A program made the position numbers and the translations under genes. Shown piece by piece: positions 18,913 through 27,605 of a stretch of DNA of 64,000 nt; positions within the stretch are counted from its first letter, which is position 1; each line of letters starts with the position of its first letter. Origin of the DNA: Sphingobacterium sp. UBA5670 (GTDB lineage Bacteria > Bacteroidota > Bacteroidia > Sphingobacteriales > Sphingobacteriaceae); NCBI RefSeq assembly GCF_002420705.1, contig NZ_DIIM01000013.1:137702-201701 (forward strand). The letters are read 5' to 3'. The notes under the pieces are model-generated. The model did no database searches, had not been told where the DNA came from, and saw only the letters and a program-made list of their open reading frames with translations.

Positions 18913-19281
18913 ATGGCAACCATTTTACAGACAGTATCGCTGAAAGAAGCAAGGTTCTATGCACCTATAGGTTACTATGAAGAAGAACAGGTACTTGGCA
19001 ATGAGTTTTTTGTTTCTATTGACGTATGTTTTCCATTTTTGAATGCAGAAACGGAAAATTTGAAAAATACACTCAATTACGAGGAGCTTTACCAGATTAC
19101 CGCCGGCGTCATGCTGCCTAAACGCAAGCTGCTGGAATCTGCAGCATCAGAAATACTGGATCAGATTAGGGAAAAGGTTACACATGCGGTAACAATTGAG
19201 GTGGTGATACGTAAATCGAATCCGCCTTTCGGAGGGGATCTTTCTTGTTCCCAGGTTAGCCTCAAATATTTTAAGGATTAA
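18913..19281 (+). CDS. folB: Dihydroneopterin aldolase
   Basis: This enzyme of folate synthesis splits 7,8-dihydroneopterin to 6-hydroxymethyl-dihydropterin and glycolaldehyde. The N-terminal RFYAPIGYYEEEQVLGNEFFVSIDV matches the family opening (usually G.hGv.eeE...g..f.vdv). The middle NTLNYEELYQ and the C-terminal VVIRKSNPPFGGDL segment follow, the last close to the usual KPxAPI/P site. At 122 residues it is standard. A longer in-frame reading from 18721 overlaps the divergent gene and is not used. No other folate gene adjoins it. The AAA ATPase follows 69 bp later. Confidence 0.9.
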   Translation: MATILQTVSLKEARFYAPIGYYEEEQVLGNEFFVSIDVCFPFLNAETENLKNTLNYEELYQITAGVMLPKRKLLESAASEILDQIREKVTHAVTIEVVIRKSNPPFGGDLSCSQVSLKYFKD

Positions 19282-19350
19282 AACTAAACTGGACCAGTTG
19301 TATATCGAACCGAAGATCTAGGTTTGCAGCCGGTTACCGGATAGTCTTAA

Positions 19351-20070
19351 ATGAACATTATGAATATTTATGATCTTGTCATTACTGATAAGGAAAAGAT
19401 AGCCTTGGAAGACGTTTTCTTAGAAGAAGAAAGCCGTCTGAAACTCCAGCAGCTGATTAAAGAACATCGTTATATAAAAGAGCTTTCACAATACGGTCTG
19501 CCGGTTAGTAATAAGATTTTACTGCATGGTTATTCGGGCTGCGGAAAGACAACCACAGCAAAAGCCTTGGCAACAGCACTACAGAAACCAATTTATGTAT
19601 TGAATTTGAGCAATCTCATTTCTTCGCGTATTGGAGAAACTTCACAACATATTAAACAGGTTTTTGATAAGGCGGGGCGTGAAAAAGCGGTTTTATTTTT
19701 AGACGAATTCGATCAGATCGGAAAGGCGCGGATCAGTGAGGAGAAGGATGTCGGGGAGATGCGCCGACTCGTGAACACCATTATACAGCTGATCGATTAT
19801 TTTCCGGCTGAAGCGGTGTTGATAGCTGCAACGAATCATCCAGAAATATTGGATACAGCTGTTATCCGGCGTTTTCAGCTTCGCCTAGCTTTTGAGTTGC
19901 CGACAGCTATACAGCTGGATGTTTACTATGATAAACTATTTAAACCGTTTCCGCATTATTCAGATGGTGTCCCACGACGCTATGGGATATCCTATGCGGA
20001 AGCCAAGGACTATATTTATGATGCAGTCAAATCCTTATTGATTGCTACGCTGGAACAACATCAATCTTAG
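19351..20070 (+). CDS. Stand-alone AAA ATPase
   Basis: This is a single AAA module of 239 residues. It has Walker A GYSGCGKTT (about residues 59-67), Walker B VLFLDEFD (about 114-121), sensor 1 in IAATNHP and an arginine-finger region RRFQLRLAF. The N-terminal 40 residues are helical, and no protease or nuclease domain is fused. Such proteins act as ring ATPases that unfold or remodel partners, but the partner is unknown. It follows folB on the same strand, though a functional link is only positional. An alternate start codon three residues later is possible. Confidence 0.85.
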   Translation: MNIMNIYDLVITDKEKIALEDVFLEEESRLKLQQLIKEHRYIKELSQYGLPVSNKILLHGYSGCGKTTTAKALATALQKPIYVLNLSNLISSRIGETSQHIKQVFDKAGREKAVLFLDEFDQIGKARISEEKDVGEMRRLVNTIIQLIDYFPAEAVLIAATNHPEILDTAVIRRFQLRLAFELPTAIQLDVYYDKLFKPFPHYSDGVPRRYGISYAEAKDYIYDAVKSLLIATLEQHQS

Positions 20071-20456
20071 CGATTTTTTTGAACCATTGTTATAAAACTA
20101 CAGGGCGCAATATCTTTAGATGAGGACTTGGTTTCCTATGGTCTATGAAAGATATTCTTTTTACAGCTATTGTAAAGCTCTTCATAAAAATTTAACAGTT
20201 TTTGATAAACCGTTTTGCCTCTTACACGTTAATCAATTTAAGGGCTGTTTTTGTACTAGTAATAGCGGCTGAATGATGATAAATAGGTCATCTGGACGGT
20301 GTGAAATAGCTTATCTTTAAGTCAAAATGGCATTTATTTTTATTTTATAGTGACATTTTGTCTTTTAAATAGGGGTGGTACGCTAATTGAATATCACCTT
20401 TCAAATAGTTAGAACAAAAAGCTTAACAATAAAACAAAAAATTAGGAGGACAAAAA
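20071..20456 (+). other. 386-bp leader region of the Hsp20 gene
   Basis: Apart from the sigma-54-like promoter at 20376-20390 and the Shine-Dalgarno AGGAGG just before 20457, I see no gene. A short palindrome GACATTTTGTC lies about 20 bp upstream of the promoter. The region has space for activator sites but no clear repeats. Confidence 0.45.
20376..20390 (+). promoter_or_regulatory. Candidate sigma-54 promoter of the Hsp20 gene
   Basis: TGGTACG (20376-20382), four bases, then TTGA (20387-20390) matches the -24/-12 consensus TGGCACG-N4-TTGC closely. The GG to -13 G spacing is correct. The -12 C is replaced by A. The site lies about 65 bp upstream of the start codon. Confidence 0.5.
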
Positions 20457-20900
20457 ATGGCATTAATTAAATTCCCTACAAAAAGTTTAAACACTGATGC
20501 AGTAAATCCATTCGTAAACACTGTATTCGACAATTTATTCAATGATAACTTTATCTCAGATCGTTTGGTATCCCGTGTACCTGCGGTAAATATATCAGAA
20601 TCCGAAAAATCATTTAAAATTGAGATGGCTGCGCCAGGATTAGACAAATCCGACTTTAAGATTAATGTAGATAAAAATCTAATTACGATTTCAGCTGAGA
20701 AAAAAGAGGAAACTGTTAGTGAAGAAAAATTATACAGCAAAAAAGAATTCAATTACTCTTCGTTCTCTAGGTCATTTACGTTACCAGAGACGGTAGATTA
20801 TAGCAATATCGAAGCTGCCTATGAAGGTGGGATATTGGTTTTGACTGTTGGCAAGAAAGAAGATGCTATCATTGCAAAGCGTTTGATTGAAGTTAAATAA
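20457..20900 (+). CDS. Hsp20 / alpha-crystallin small heat-shock protein
   Basis: This cytoplasmic holdase chaperone of 147 residues binds unfolding proteins under stress. It has an N-terminal variable arm, a central alpha-crystallin domain (VPAVNISESEKSFKIEMAAPGLDKSDFKI, then LITISAEKKEE), the conserved FSRSFTLPETVD segment and an ending A.YEGGILVLTVGKKE. The C-terminal I-x-I/V anchor is short (KRLIEVK). Unlike most genes in this window, it has a strong Shine-Dalgarno sequence, AGGAGG. With the sigma-54-like promoter and a strong terminator, this suggests a highly inducible monocistronic gene. Confidence 0.95.
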   Translation: MALIKFPTKSLNTDAVNPFVNTVFDNLFNDNFISDRLVSRVPAVNISESEKSFKIEMAAPGLDKSDFKINVDKNLITISAEKKEETVSEEKLYSKKEFNYSSFSRSFTLPETVDYSNIEAAYEGGILVLTVGKKEDAIIAKRLIEVK

Positions 20901-20985
20901 TCCAGCAGCATACAAGAAATAGTTCATTTTGGAAATGACCAAAGGTGACTAAAAGAAAATAGTTTTTAGGTTTAGTTTATGTTTT

Positions 20986-21023
20986 AATCCCTCGGAGCCC
21001 GTTTATGTTCCGAGGGATTTTTT
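20986..21023 (+). terminator. Hsp20 gene terminator
   Basis: AATCCCTCGGA (20986-20996) pairs with TCCGAGGGATT (21009-21019), followed by T residues. It is a strong 11-bp stem about 85 bp after the stop codon. Confidence 0.9.
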
Positions 21024-21056
21024 ATTCAAAATGATGGTCTTGTTGCCTTGAATAGA

Positions 21057-21494
21057 TTATTCGGTTTCCTCATAATTTGCTGCGCGAGGAATTCTGGCAA
21101 GATGAGGCTCCATCTCTTCTGGCAATTTCGTTAATTTCCGTTTTTGGAGGTCCAGCCATGCGCCATCGACATTAACTGTGCAGCACAATACACCGTCATG
21201 ACGAAAAACCTGATGAACAAATGAAAAACGGCTATTGGTTTTGTTGTACTTTGTCAGTTCTACTTTTACCTGCACATATTCATCCAAATGTACTTCTTTA
21301 AAATAGATCAGTTCCTCCCTGAATAAAATCGGACCGATATGATATTCGGCAAATTTATCCAGTGAAAAACCCATTTTGTTCAACATATTACTACGGGCCT
21401 GTGCACAGATATCAGCGTAAGCAGAGTGTCGCATATGTCTATTTGCATCGATCTGTGCCCATATAATCTGACCTTGATAAAATATATTTTCCAT
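21057..21494 (-). CDS. Acyl-CoA thioesterase (4HBT hotdog family)
   Basis: This hotdog-fold protein of 145 residues is expected to hydrolyse acyl-CoA thioesters. The opening IIWAQIDANRHMRHSAYADICAQAR contains the D-x-N/H-x3-H-type 4HBT signature, followed by strands such as EEVHLDEYVQVKVELTKYNKTNSRFSFVHQVF-like segments and the end VNVDGAWLDLQKRKLTKLPEEM. Pattern and length fit the YbgC/FcbC-like thioesterases. It stands alone on the minus strand, convergent with the Hsp20 gene. The substrate chain cannot be predicted. Confidence 0.87.
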   Translation of the reverse strand: MENIFYQGQIIWAQIDANRHMRHSAYADICAQARSNMLNKMGFSLDKFAEYHIGPILFREELIYFKEVHLDEYVQVKVELTKYNKTNSRFSFVHQVFRHDGVLCCTVNVDGAWLDLQKRKLTKLPEEMEPHLARIPRAANYEETE

Positions 21495-21611
21495 AATCTA
21501 CTGAGATTAGCCTCTTTTTTAATAACAATTTACATATTTTTAAATAAAGCTGTAACACTTTGTTTGTTTGCTATACTTATTACCTAAATATACTTAAAGA
21601 AAAATTGCCAG

Positions 21612-22115
21612 GTGAACCCATCGGAAATAGAATTTCTTAGATTGATAGACGAGAATAAAGGTATTCTCGTTAAGGTGAGCCGTATGTATATGGATGATCA
21701 CGAGGGGAGGCAGGATCTTTATCAGGAAATCGTCTATCAGCTTTGGAAATCCTATGCAACATTTAAACAACAGAGTAAATTTTCAACATGGATGTACCGT
21801 GTTGCCCTCAATACCGCAATGGTATTCTTAAAAAAGGAAAAGAAACATCAGATTTATGATGCGCTGGAGGAAAGGCATGATTTTGCAGAAGAAACGTATG
21901 ACAGCGATAAAGACGAGCAATTAAAAGTCTTTTATCAGGCGGTTCAAGAACTCAATGCAATCGAAAAGGCACTTATCTTTTTGTTTTTGGAAGGTCAGAG
22001 TCATCGCGAGATTGCACAAAATCTGGGTATATCGGAAGTCAATGCCCGTGTAAAATTAAACCGCACAAAAGAGCGAATTCAACAAATCATTAAAAAATAC
22101 AATTATGAATTTTGA
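21612..22115 (+). CDS. ECF-type sigma-70 family RNA polymerase sigma factor
   Basis: This is a small sigma factor of 167 residues with region 2 (DDHEGRQDLYQEIVYQLWKSYATFKQQSKFSTWMYRVALNTA) and region 4 (LNAIEKALIFLFLEGQSHREIAQNLGISEVNARVKLNRTKERIQQ). The region 2 phrase FSTWMYRVA and the region 4 helix-turn-helix are classic for the ECF group. It starts with GTG at 21612, since no ATG lies at the right place. The 3' end overlaps the next gene by 11 bp, implying translational coupling. That partner is a likely membrane regulator. No conserved targets are visible here. Confidence 0.9.
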   Translation: MNPSEIEFLRLIDENKGILVKVSRMYMDDHEGRQDLYQEIVYQLWKSYATFKQQSKFSTWMYRVALNTAMVFLKKEKKHQIYDALEERHDFAEETYDSDKDEQLKVFYQAVQELNAIEKALIFLFLEGQSHREIAQNLGISEVNARVKLNRTKERIQQIIKKYNYEF

Positions 22116-22746
22116 TGAGTTAAAAAAATCTTGGCAGGAACAGCCTACAGATGAAGATTTACAGAATCCAAATCTCAAATACTATAAGGAAGTCGGCAAT
22201 ATCATGGGCAAGTTGCGCAAGAATATCAAGCGCGAGTTTATCTCCTGGGCTCTCTGTATGGGCTTTCTGTTTTTGGTACCTCTCTTGCCGATGTATAGGA
22301 TTGAAGGTTATGCAGCATTTGCGTATTACTTTTTTATCGTACAGATATCATTATCAAGTCTTTTATATTACCGCAGGTTCTTTTACCTCGTAAAGAGCAC
22401 CAAAAAGATCGAATTATTGGCTTCTAAAGAGTACTTGCTCAAGCTGTATTATGATTTGAAGTATGCCGTAGAGACCTATCGTATTGCGGCCTATGTGATG
22501 ATTCCCCAAGCTTTATTTCTTTATCTTATAATGATTGCACAGAACAGGACTACTGTCTGGTTTGATAGGCTGTACCATTTCAAGGAAACTTTTGAAAAAG
22601 AACCCAACTTTATTGTTTGGATGATTCTTTCGGCAATTATCTCTATCGTCCTTGTTTTTGGTCTGACAGAAATTATGATTCGATGTTATTACGGTAGGTA
22701 TATCATACAGATCAAGGAGAAATTGGATCAAATGGAGACGGAATAA
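22105..22746 (+). CDS. Membrane protein coupled to the ECF sigma factor
   Basis: I do not recognise a named family for this 213-residue protein. An N-terminal cytoplasmic stretch (MNFDELKKSWQEQP) is followed by about four transmembrane segments (near residues 45-62, 68-85, 128-145 and 170-190), with a charged cytoplasmic tail. The opening FDELKKSWQEQ is seen in Bacteroidota proteins encoded directly after ECF sigma genes. Together with the 11-bp overlap, this suggests an anti-sigma role, holding the sigma factor at the membrane. There is no zinc-binding HxxxCxxC motif, so it would not be a classical ZAS anti-sigma factor. Confidence 0.7.
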   Translation: MNFDELKKSWQEQPTDEDLQNPNLKYYKEVGNIMGKLRKNIKREFISWALCMGFLFLVPLLPMYRIEGYAAFAYYFFIVQISLSSLLYYRRFFYLVKSTKKIELLASKEYLLKLYYDLKYAVETYRIAAYVMIPQALFLYLIMIAQNRTTVWFDRLYHFKETFEKEPNFIVWMILSAIISIVLVFGLTEIMIRCYYGRYIIQIKEKLDQMETE

Positions 22747-22952
22747 TTTACTGTCTCCTCTGATGTCTACTATGCTGTTGAAGACTTGATTTTTTAGTCA
22801 AGATGCCTAAATCCAAAATAGGTAAGGTTTTTGTTTCATATGCTTATTCATATTTTTTTTAGTCCATATGGAATATCCGCTTCGTTTTTATAAGTGTTTG
22901 TATTTTGGGGCAGGGATATTTCGTATATTGTTATCGAAAACCATTGTCCGTT

Positions 22953-24605
22953 ATGTATAATCCGACGAAGAAGTTACAGCGCAGTTCCCAGATCTTAAGT
23001 ATATTGGCCAAGTATGGTTTTAAAGATGCGATCGCCCGATTGCCTTGGAAAGGATCGAGATCAGCCGTAGAGAACGCTATTGACGTCGATAATATCAGTG
23101 TGTATGCCCGTATTCGCATGGCGCTTGAGGAGCTCGGTCCAGCTTTTATCAAGCTTGGCCAATCTGCGTCGACGCGGGAAGGATTATTACCCAAAGATCT
23201 CGTCGATGAACTTAAGCGCCTAGAGGATAATGTTCCGCCTTTTGAAGTTGATATTAGAACTTATCTGACAGAGGAACTTGAGCTGGATGTTGAAGCGCAT
23301 TTCCAAGAGATTGCTCCTGAACCCTTCGCTGCCGCCTCTATTGCACAGGTGTATCGTGCCACCTTAAAAGATGGAACTCCAACGGTTTTGAAAGTCCGTC
23401 GTCCTGGCATTGATGAGGTTATGCGCGTTGATCTGGCCCTCATGCGTGATATTGCCAAAATTCTGACCATGTACAATGATGCATTGGAAAACCTGAATCT
23501 TTCACTGATTGTTGAGTCTTTCGCGATGACTTTGCAGGAAGAGATGTCTTTGGTGATCGAGCGGCATAATATTGAGCGCTTCGCAAAAAACTTTAAAGGA
23601 AATAAGCTGATTAAAGTGCCTCGAGTTTATCCTGAACTCTCCTCGGATCGTGTTCTATGCATGGAATATCTTGATGGTTTCAAGGTAACCGATGCCGTCG
23701 AAATTAAGCGCCGGGGAATGGATGTCCAGACTCTGGTAAAAAATGGAATCAATTTGTACCTGGAGCAAGTGATTATTCATGGTTTCTTCCATGGCGATCC
23801 CCATCCTGGAAATATGATGGTGATGCCAGATGGGCGCATCGCTTTTTTGGATTTTGGAAATATGGGTAAATTATTAGGCATAGACCGTAGGCAGCTGGAA
23901 GAATTTATTCAATCGGCGATTTCTGAAGATGCTGTGCGACTTGCAGACGTGATCGAAGATGTTGCTGTGGTTAGCCATATTCCAGATCGTAATCAATTTG
24001 AACGGTCTCTCTACGAGATCTTTGATATGATTGATAATGTATCGCTCGGCGATCTGAGCTTAGATTTATTGTTTAATAAATTGTGGAAAATCATTGGTGA
24101 TAATCGCTTGTATTTTCCGGAGTATATTTATCAACTGATGCGGGGTATTTCCCTGATGGAAGGCATCGGGCGCCAATTATATCCCGACCTCAATATCATG
24201 GAGAGCATCAAACCTTTTGCCCGCAGAATAATGATGGAGCGGCTCTCTCCGGAGGCTATATTCAAAAAAGGAAAACATAAAATTGAATCTTTTGCACGAG
24301 ATGTTGAAAAACTTCCGGAGGATATGCGCGCGCTTGTGCGCTTATTTCGGACTGGAAATTTTACACTAAACCATCGCCTGATCAGTGCAAGATCCTTTAA
24401 TACAATCCTGCGCAAAGGTGTCAATCGCATCGTTATCGGTATTATGTTTATGTCGCTCAATCTATTGGGCGGAATGGTGATCGTGGCAAGGGTAGAACCA
24501 CAGTGGTTGGGGATCCCCGTATTTGCCTGGATATGTCTGGGGTCGGCATGGGTCTTCGCTGTCTATTTATTTATTGCCATGATCCGTGCCAAAGATAATG
24601 ACTAA
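22953..24605 (+). CDS. UbiB/AarF (ABC1) family atypical kinase
   Basis: This is a membrane-anchored ADCK/UbiB-type protein of 550 residues. It has the family KxGQ motif in AFIKLGQSASTR, an Ala-rich loop in FAAASIAQVYRA, the catalytic stretch HGFFHGDPHPGNMMV and the metal-binding LDFG. Two C-terminal transmembrane helices (about 495-545) place it in the membrane. Homologues support lipid or quinone metabolism with an atypical ATPase activity. I place the start at the ATG at 22953. A TTG 48 bp upstream is in frame but less likely. No quinone genes adjoin it, although the UbiD-family gene occurs elsewhere in the window. Confidence 0.9.
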   Translation: MYNPTKKLQRSSQILSILAKYGFKDAIARLPWKGSRSAVENAIDVDNISVYARIRMALEELGPAFIKLGQSASTREGLLPKDLVDELKRLEDNVPPFEVDIRTYLTEELELDVEAHFQEIAPEPFAAASIAQVYRATLKDGTPTVLKVRRPGIDEVMRVDLALMRDIAKILTMYNDALENLNLSLIVESFAMTLQEEMSLVIERHNIERFAKNFKGNKLIKVPRVYPELSSDRVLCMEYLDGFKVTDAVEIKRRGMDVQTLVKNGINLYLEQVIIHGFFHGDPHPGNMMVMPDGRIAFLDFGNMGKLLGIDRRQLEEFIQSAISEDAVRLADVIEDVAVVSHIPDRNQFERSLYEIFDMIDNVSLGDLSLDLLFNKLWKIIGDNRLYFPEYIYQLMRGISLMEGIGRQLYPDLNIMESIKPFARRIMMERLSPEAIFKKGKHKIESFARDVEKLPEDMRALVRLFRTGNFTLNHRLISARSFNTILRKGVNRIVIGIMFMSLNLLGGMVIVARVEPQWLGIPVFAWICLGSAWVFAVYLFIAMIRAKDND

Positions 24606-24681
24606 CCCACATACCTATATTAGGTTGAGCGTAACCTATTGGTTCGATTGAATATCAACTACAAACGGAAAATAAGAAAAT

Positions 24682-25467
24682 ATGGAAATCAATCTACATG
24701 GGAAAAAAGCATTAATCGGAGCGAGTTCTGCAGGTATAGGTGCGGGGATTGCCCAGGTGCTAGCTTCTTGCGGTGCATCGGTAACGCTGGCTTCCCGTCA
24801 TGAGGAAAATTTGCAGCGTACCTGTGAAAGTCTTGACAGGTCAAAGGGACAGGTTCACCAATATATTCTGGTGGATTATAACGATCACGAAGCCTATAAA
24901 AAACAGATCGAACATTATTTTCAATCAAATAAGATTGATATACTGATCAACAATTCAAATGGCCCTCAAGCGGGTACCATAGACCAAAAAAATCTAGCGG
25001 ATTACCAGCACGCTTTTGAATTGTTGTTTCAAAACCACTGTTATACCACCTCCTGTGCGCTTCCTTATATGCGGACAAACGGATATGGTCGTATAATTAA
25101 TGTTTCATCTTCTACTGTGAAAGAACCTGTGTCCAATTTGGTGTTGTCCAATACGATTCGTACAGCATTAATTAGCTGGAGCAAATCGCTGGCTGAGGAT
25201 GTTGCCAAAGACGGCATCACTGTCAACAGTATCTTAACAGGTTTGTTTGATACGGATCGCATTCAGTCGTTAACTAAGCTAGATTCGCAACGTTTGGGAA
25301 TATCCTACGAAGAAGCATTGCAATTACGATTAAAACAGGTGCCTGCACAACGTTTGGGTAGACCCGAAGAATATGGATATCTCGTTGCTTTTCTCTGTTC
25401 GGAATATGCTAGTTATCTAACGGGTACAACTATTCCCCTTGATGGCGGTATGTTAAAAGGCTTATAA
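24682..25467 (+). CDS. SDR-family protein lacking the usual Tyr-Lys catalytic pair
   Basis: This short-chain dehydrogenase fold protein of 261 residues has the glycine motif GASSAGIG, the LINNSNGP (NNAG-like) segment, the Ser-rich INVSSSTVKEP and the C-terminal YLTGTTIPLDGGM. Where canonical enzymes read YxxxK, this one reads SNTIR, so both the Tyr and the Lys are replaced (Ser and Arg). FabG-like relatives with this change exist as a recognised subgroup. It may work with a different catalytic arrangement or only bind ligand. It stands alone after the UbiB-type gene on the same strand, 76 bp away. Confidence 0.85.
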   Translation: MEINLHGKKALIGASSAGIGAGIAQVLASCGASVTLASRHEENLQRTCESLDRSKGQVHQYILVDYNDHEAYKKQIEHYFQSNKIDILINNSNGPQAGTIDQKNLADYQHAFELLFQNHCYTTSCALPYMRTNGYGRIINVSSSTVKEPVSNLVLSNTIRTALISWSKSLAEDVAKDGITVNSILTGLFDTDRIQSLTKLDSQRLGISYEEALQLRLKQVPAQRLGRPEEYGYLVAFLCSEYASYLTGTTIPLDGGMLKGL

Positions 25468-25502
25468 AAAAGTGGCTATCCTATATCAAACAGGATAGCC
25501 AC
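25466..25502 (-). terminator. Terminator of the YceI gene
   Basis: GTGGCTATCCT (25472-25482) pairs with AGGATAGCCAC (25492-25502). Read leftward, the stem is followed by a T-tract. It lies between the convergent SDR and YceI genes, and the T-tract overlaps the SDR stop. Confidence 0.85.
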
Positions 25503-25529
25503 TAAGTTAGTGTGATTTATTATTTTCAA

Positions 25530-26123
25530 TTAATTTAAAACCAATTCGGTGTTGACAATGATATCCACATCAGAAGCAACGGCTTCTACACCAGAAGGTA
25601 ATTTGTCATTGTATTTCATGCCAAAATCCTGACGGTTGATTTTTGTTTTAGCGGTAAAACCAGCACGTGTTTTTCCCCAAGGATCAGTAATGATTCCACC
25701 ATTTTGAGTTACGTCGAAAGTTACTTTTTTCGTTACATCACGGATGGTTAAATCTGCTACCATAATATATTTTCCTTTTAATTTCGCATTTTTAAAACTG
25801 ATAGATTTCAATGTCATTTTAGGGAATTTATCCGCAGCAAAGAAATCATCTGTCTTCAAATGGTTATCACGGGCAGCGATTCGTGTATCAATGCTGTTGA
25901 CGTCGATGGAGAAATTAACTTTGGCATTATTGAAACTTGTTCCTGTTGCGGTTTCAACTGTACCTTCCACCTTGGTGAATTCACCGTCGACAAAACTGAT
26001 CCCCAAGTGTTTTACATCAAATCTTGCATTTGTGTGCGCAGGGTCTGCAGACCATTTTACTTGTGCTACAGCAATATTAACCATTAATACTGCTACAGCC
26101 AAAATTTGGATAAATTTATTCAT
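25530..26123 (-). CDS. YceI-family exported lipid-binding protein
   Basis: This periplasmic lipocalin-like protein of 197 residues belongs to the YceI family, which binds isoprenoid lipids. The signal peptide (MNKFIQILAVAVLMVNIAVA) precedes KWSADPAHTNARFDVKHLGISFVDGEF. Later VNSIDTRIAARDNHLKTDDFFAADKFPKM and the end RQDFGMKY are typical. The downstream terminator marks it as a single gene. A Crp/Fnr-family regulator lies just upstream on the same strand, about 100 bp away, and could control it, but no operator is obvious. Confidence 0.94.
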   Translation of the reverse strand: MNKFIQILAVAVLMVNIAVAQVKWSADPAHTNARFDVKHLGISFVDGEFTKVEGTVETATGTSFNNAKVNFSIDVNSIDTRIAARDNHLKTDDFFAADKFPKMTLKSISFKNAKLKGKYIMVADLTIRDVTKKVTFDVTQNGGIITDPWGKTRAGFTAKTKINRQDFGMKYNDKLPSGVEAVASDVDIIVNTELVLN

Positions 26124-26227
26124 GTTGTTTTCTTTTTTATTTATCTAACCTTCAAATGCTCAAAATGTTTGTTTGAACAAGCTTTTGCAAAGGTGGGATA
26201 AACTGACAAGGAAAAAATTGATGTAGG

Positions 26228-26815
26228 TCAAGAATTTCGGCTAGGCTTCAATATTTGTCTTTTGAGGCGGCTCAGAAATTCTTGAGTGACACCAAGATAG
26301 GATGCGAGTTGCATGTTGGAAATCCTCGGATAGATTTTTGGATACCTTTTGATGAAATCCAGGTAGCGCTCTTGCGCTGTAAAACCTATGCTTGAGATAA
26401 TGCGGTGCTGAGATGCAATCTGAGCGCGTTGGGCCATTATTCTGGAGAGCTTCTCGAAGATTGGATGGTCTTCATAAAGTTTGTCTTTATTTTTTTTAGA
26501 AAGCGTAAGTACCACTGAATTCTCTAGCGCCTGAATATTTTGCAGTGCCGGCTCCTGATAATTAAAGCTGGCAATATCACCAATCCACCAATCTTCAATT
26601 GCAAACTGTAGGATATGTTCAATGCCATCAGCAGTGACATAGAATGATTTAAATAAACCACTGATCACGTAGGCTTCGTAGTGACAGACTTCCCCCGCCC
26701 GGAGAAAATATTCTTTTTTCTTTATTTTCCTTACCTGATAACGTGAAACAATGTCATCCAGCTCTTCTTCGGTGACATCAATACGCTGTTTTACAAATTC
26801 CTTAAATTGTTCCAT
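26228..26815 (-). CDS. Crp/Fnr-family transcriptional regulator
   Basis: This is a second short Crp/Fnr regulator of 195 residues from the ATG at 26815. It has a beta-roll sensor (VRKIKKKEYFLRAGEVCHYEAYVISGLFKSF), a dimer helix, and a winged-helix end (MQLASYLGVTQEFLSRLKRQILK). The upstream ATG at 26875 would add 20 residues and is less likely. As in the copy at 10250, no Fe-S cysteine set is present and the ligand is unknown. It lies on the same strand as YceI and may regulate it or itself. Confidence 0.88.
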   Translation of the reverse strand: MEQFKEFVKQRIDVTEEELDDIVSRYQVRKIKKKEYFLRAGEVCHYEAYVISGLFKSFYVTADGIEHILQFAIEDWWIGDIASFNYQEPALQNIQALENSVVLTLSKKNKDKLYEDHPIFEKLSRIMAQRAQIASQHRIISSIGFTAQERYLDFIKRYPKIYPRISNMQLASYLGVTQEFLSRLKRQILKPSRNS

Positions 26816-27052
26816 TTGGCTGTAAAATACGAAATTTTGCAATGCAAATTTAACAAGCTCACATATTCCAGTCAATTCTGATGTAAATCATTCAGTAGCT
26901 GATAATTGCTTAGCTTGTAATTTTATCATAAGCGCTTTGGAATCGACATTTTGGTGTAATATTTGACTGAATATTACCTTAATTCAGATTGTTTCATCAA
27001 TAATTGGTATCTTCTGTAGGAATTAGAATATTTTGAATCGCTAAAACTATAA

Positions 27053-27601
27053 ATGTGTCTCATGAAGTTTGTCGCACCCAACACACTTGAAAACGATCAG
27101 GTCGTATTAAGAATTATTGAACCAGCGGATTTTGATACGCTTTACCAGGTTGCTAAAGATCCGCTGATCTGGGAGCAGCATCCCAATAGAGACCGATGGA
27201 AAGAAGATGTTTTTCGTGGATTTTTTGAAGGCGCTTTGGCGAGTAGATCTGCCTATTTAATCTTGGATAAGAAAAGTGGTACTTGTATCGGAAGTACGCG
27301 GTATTATGGGCTTGATGAAACCCAAAAATCTATTTTTGTTGGGTATACTTTTTATGCGCGTGCTTATTGGGGAGCAGGGATCAATCCCCTGGTGAAAGAG
27401 ATGATGTTTGATTTTGCATTCAATTTTGTCGACAGAATTTATCTGCACGTCGGTGCGGAAAATTATCGTTCCCAAAAGGCCGTAGAGCGTCTGGGGGCCG
27501 TTAAAGTAGCTGAAAAGATGGTCAGCTACGTAAATGAGCCTGAACGGAAAAACGTCGAATATGCATTGGAAAAATCCACTTGGTTGCGGGCCAAGAGATA
27601 A
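27053..27601 (+). CDS. GNAT-family N-acetyltransferase (RimJ/RimL-like)
   Basis: This 182-residue acyl-CoA-dependent acetyltransferase has the layout LENDQVVLRIIEPADFDTLYQVAKDP, then SGTCIGSTRYYGLDETQKSIFVGYTFYARAYWGAGIN, where the Q/RxxGxG/A-type AcCoA loop is relaxed (RAYWGAGIN). The ending VGAENYRSQKAVERLGAVKVAE is typical of the RimJ/RimL group. The substrate may be a protein N terminus, an amino acid or a small amine. It lies 5 bp from, and convergent with, the DUF1634 gene, so no terminator fits between them. A second start codon lies three codons in. Confidence 0.88.
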   Translation: MCLMKFVAPNTLENDQVVLRIIEPADFDTLYQVAKDPLIWEQHPNRDRWKEDVFRGFFEGALASRSAYLILDKKSGTCIGSTRYYGLDETQKSIFVGYTFYARAYWGAGINPLVKEMMFDFAFNFVDRIYLHVGAENYRSQKAVERLGAVKVAEKMVSYVNEPERKNVEYALEKSTWLRAKR

Positions 27602-27605
27602 GTTA

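Noticed and set aside
18842..18964. Upstream extension of the DUF1080 protein
   Set aside because: The added 41 residues disrupt the signal peptide that begins at 18841 and overlap the folB start.
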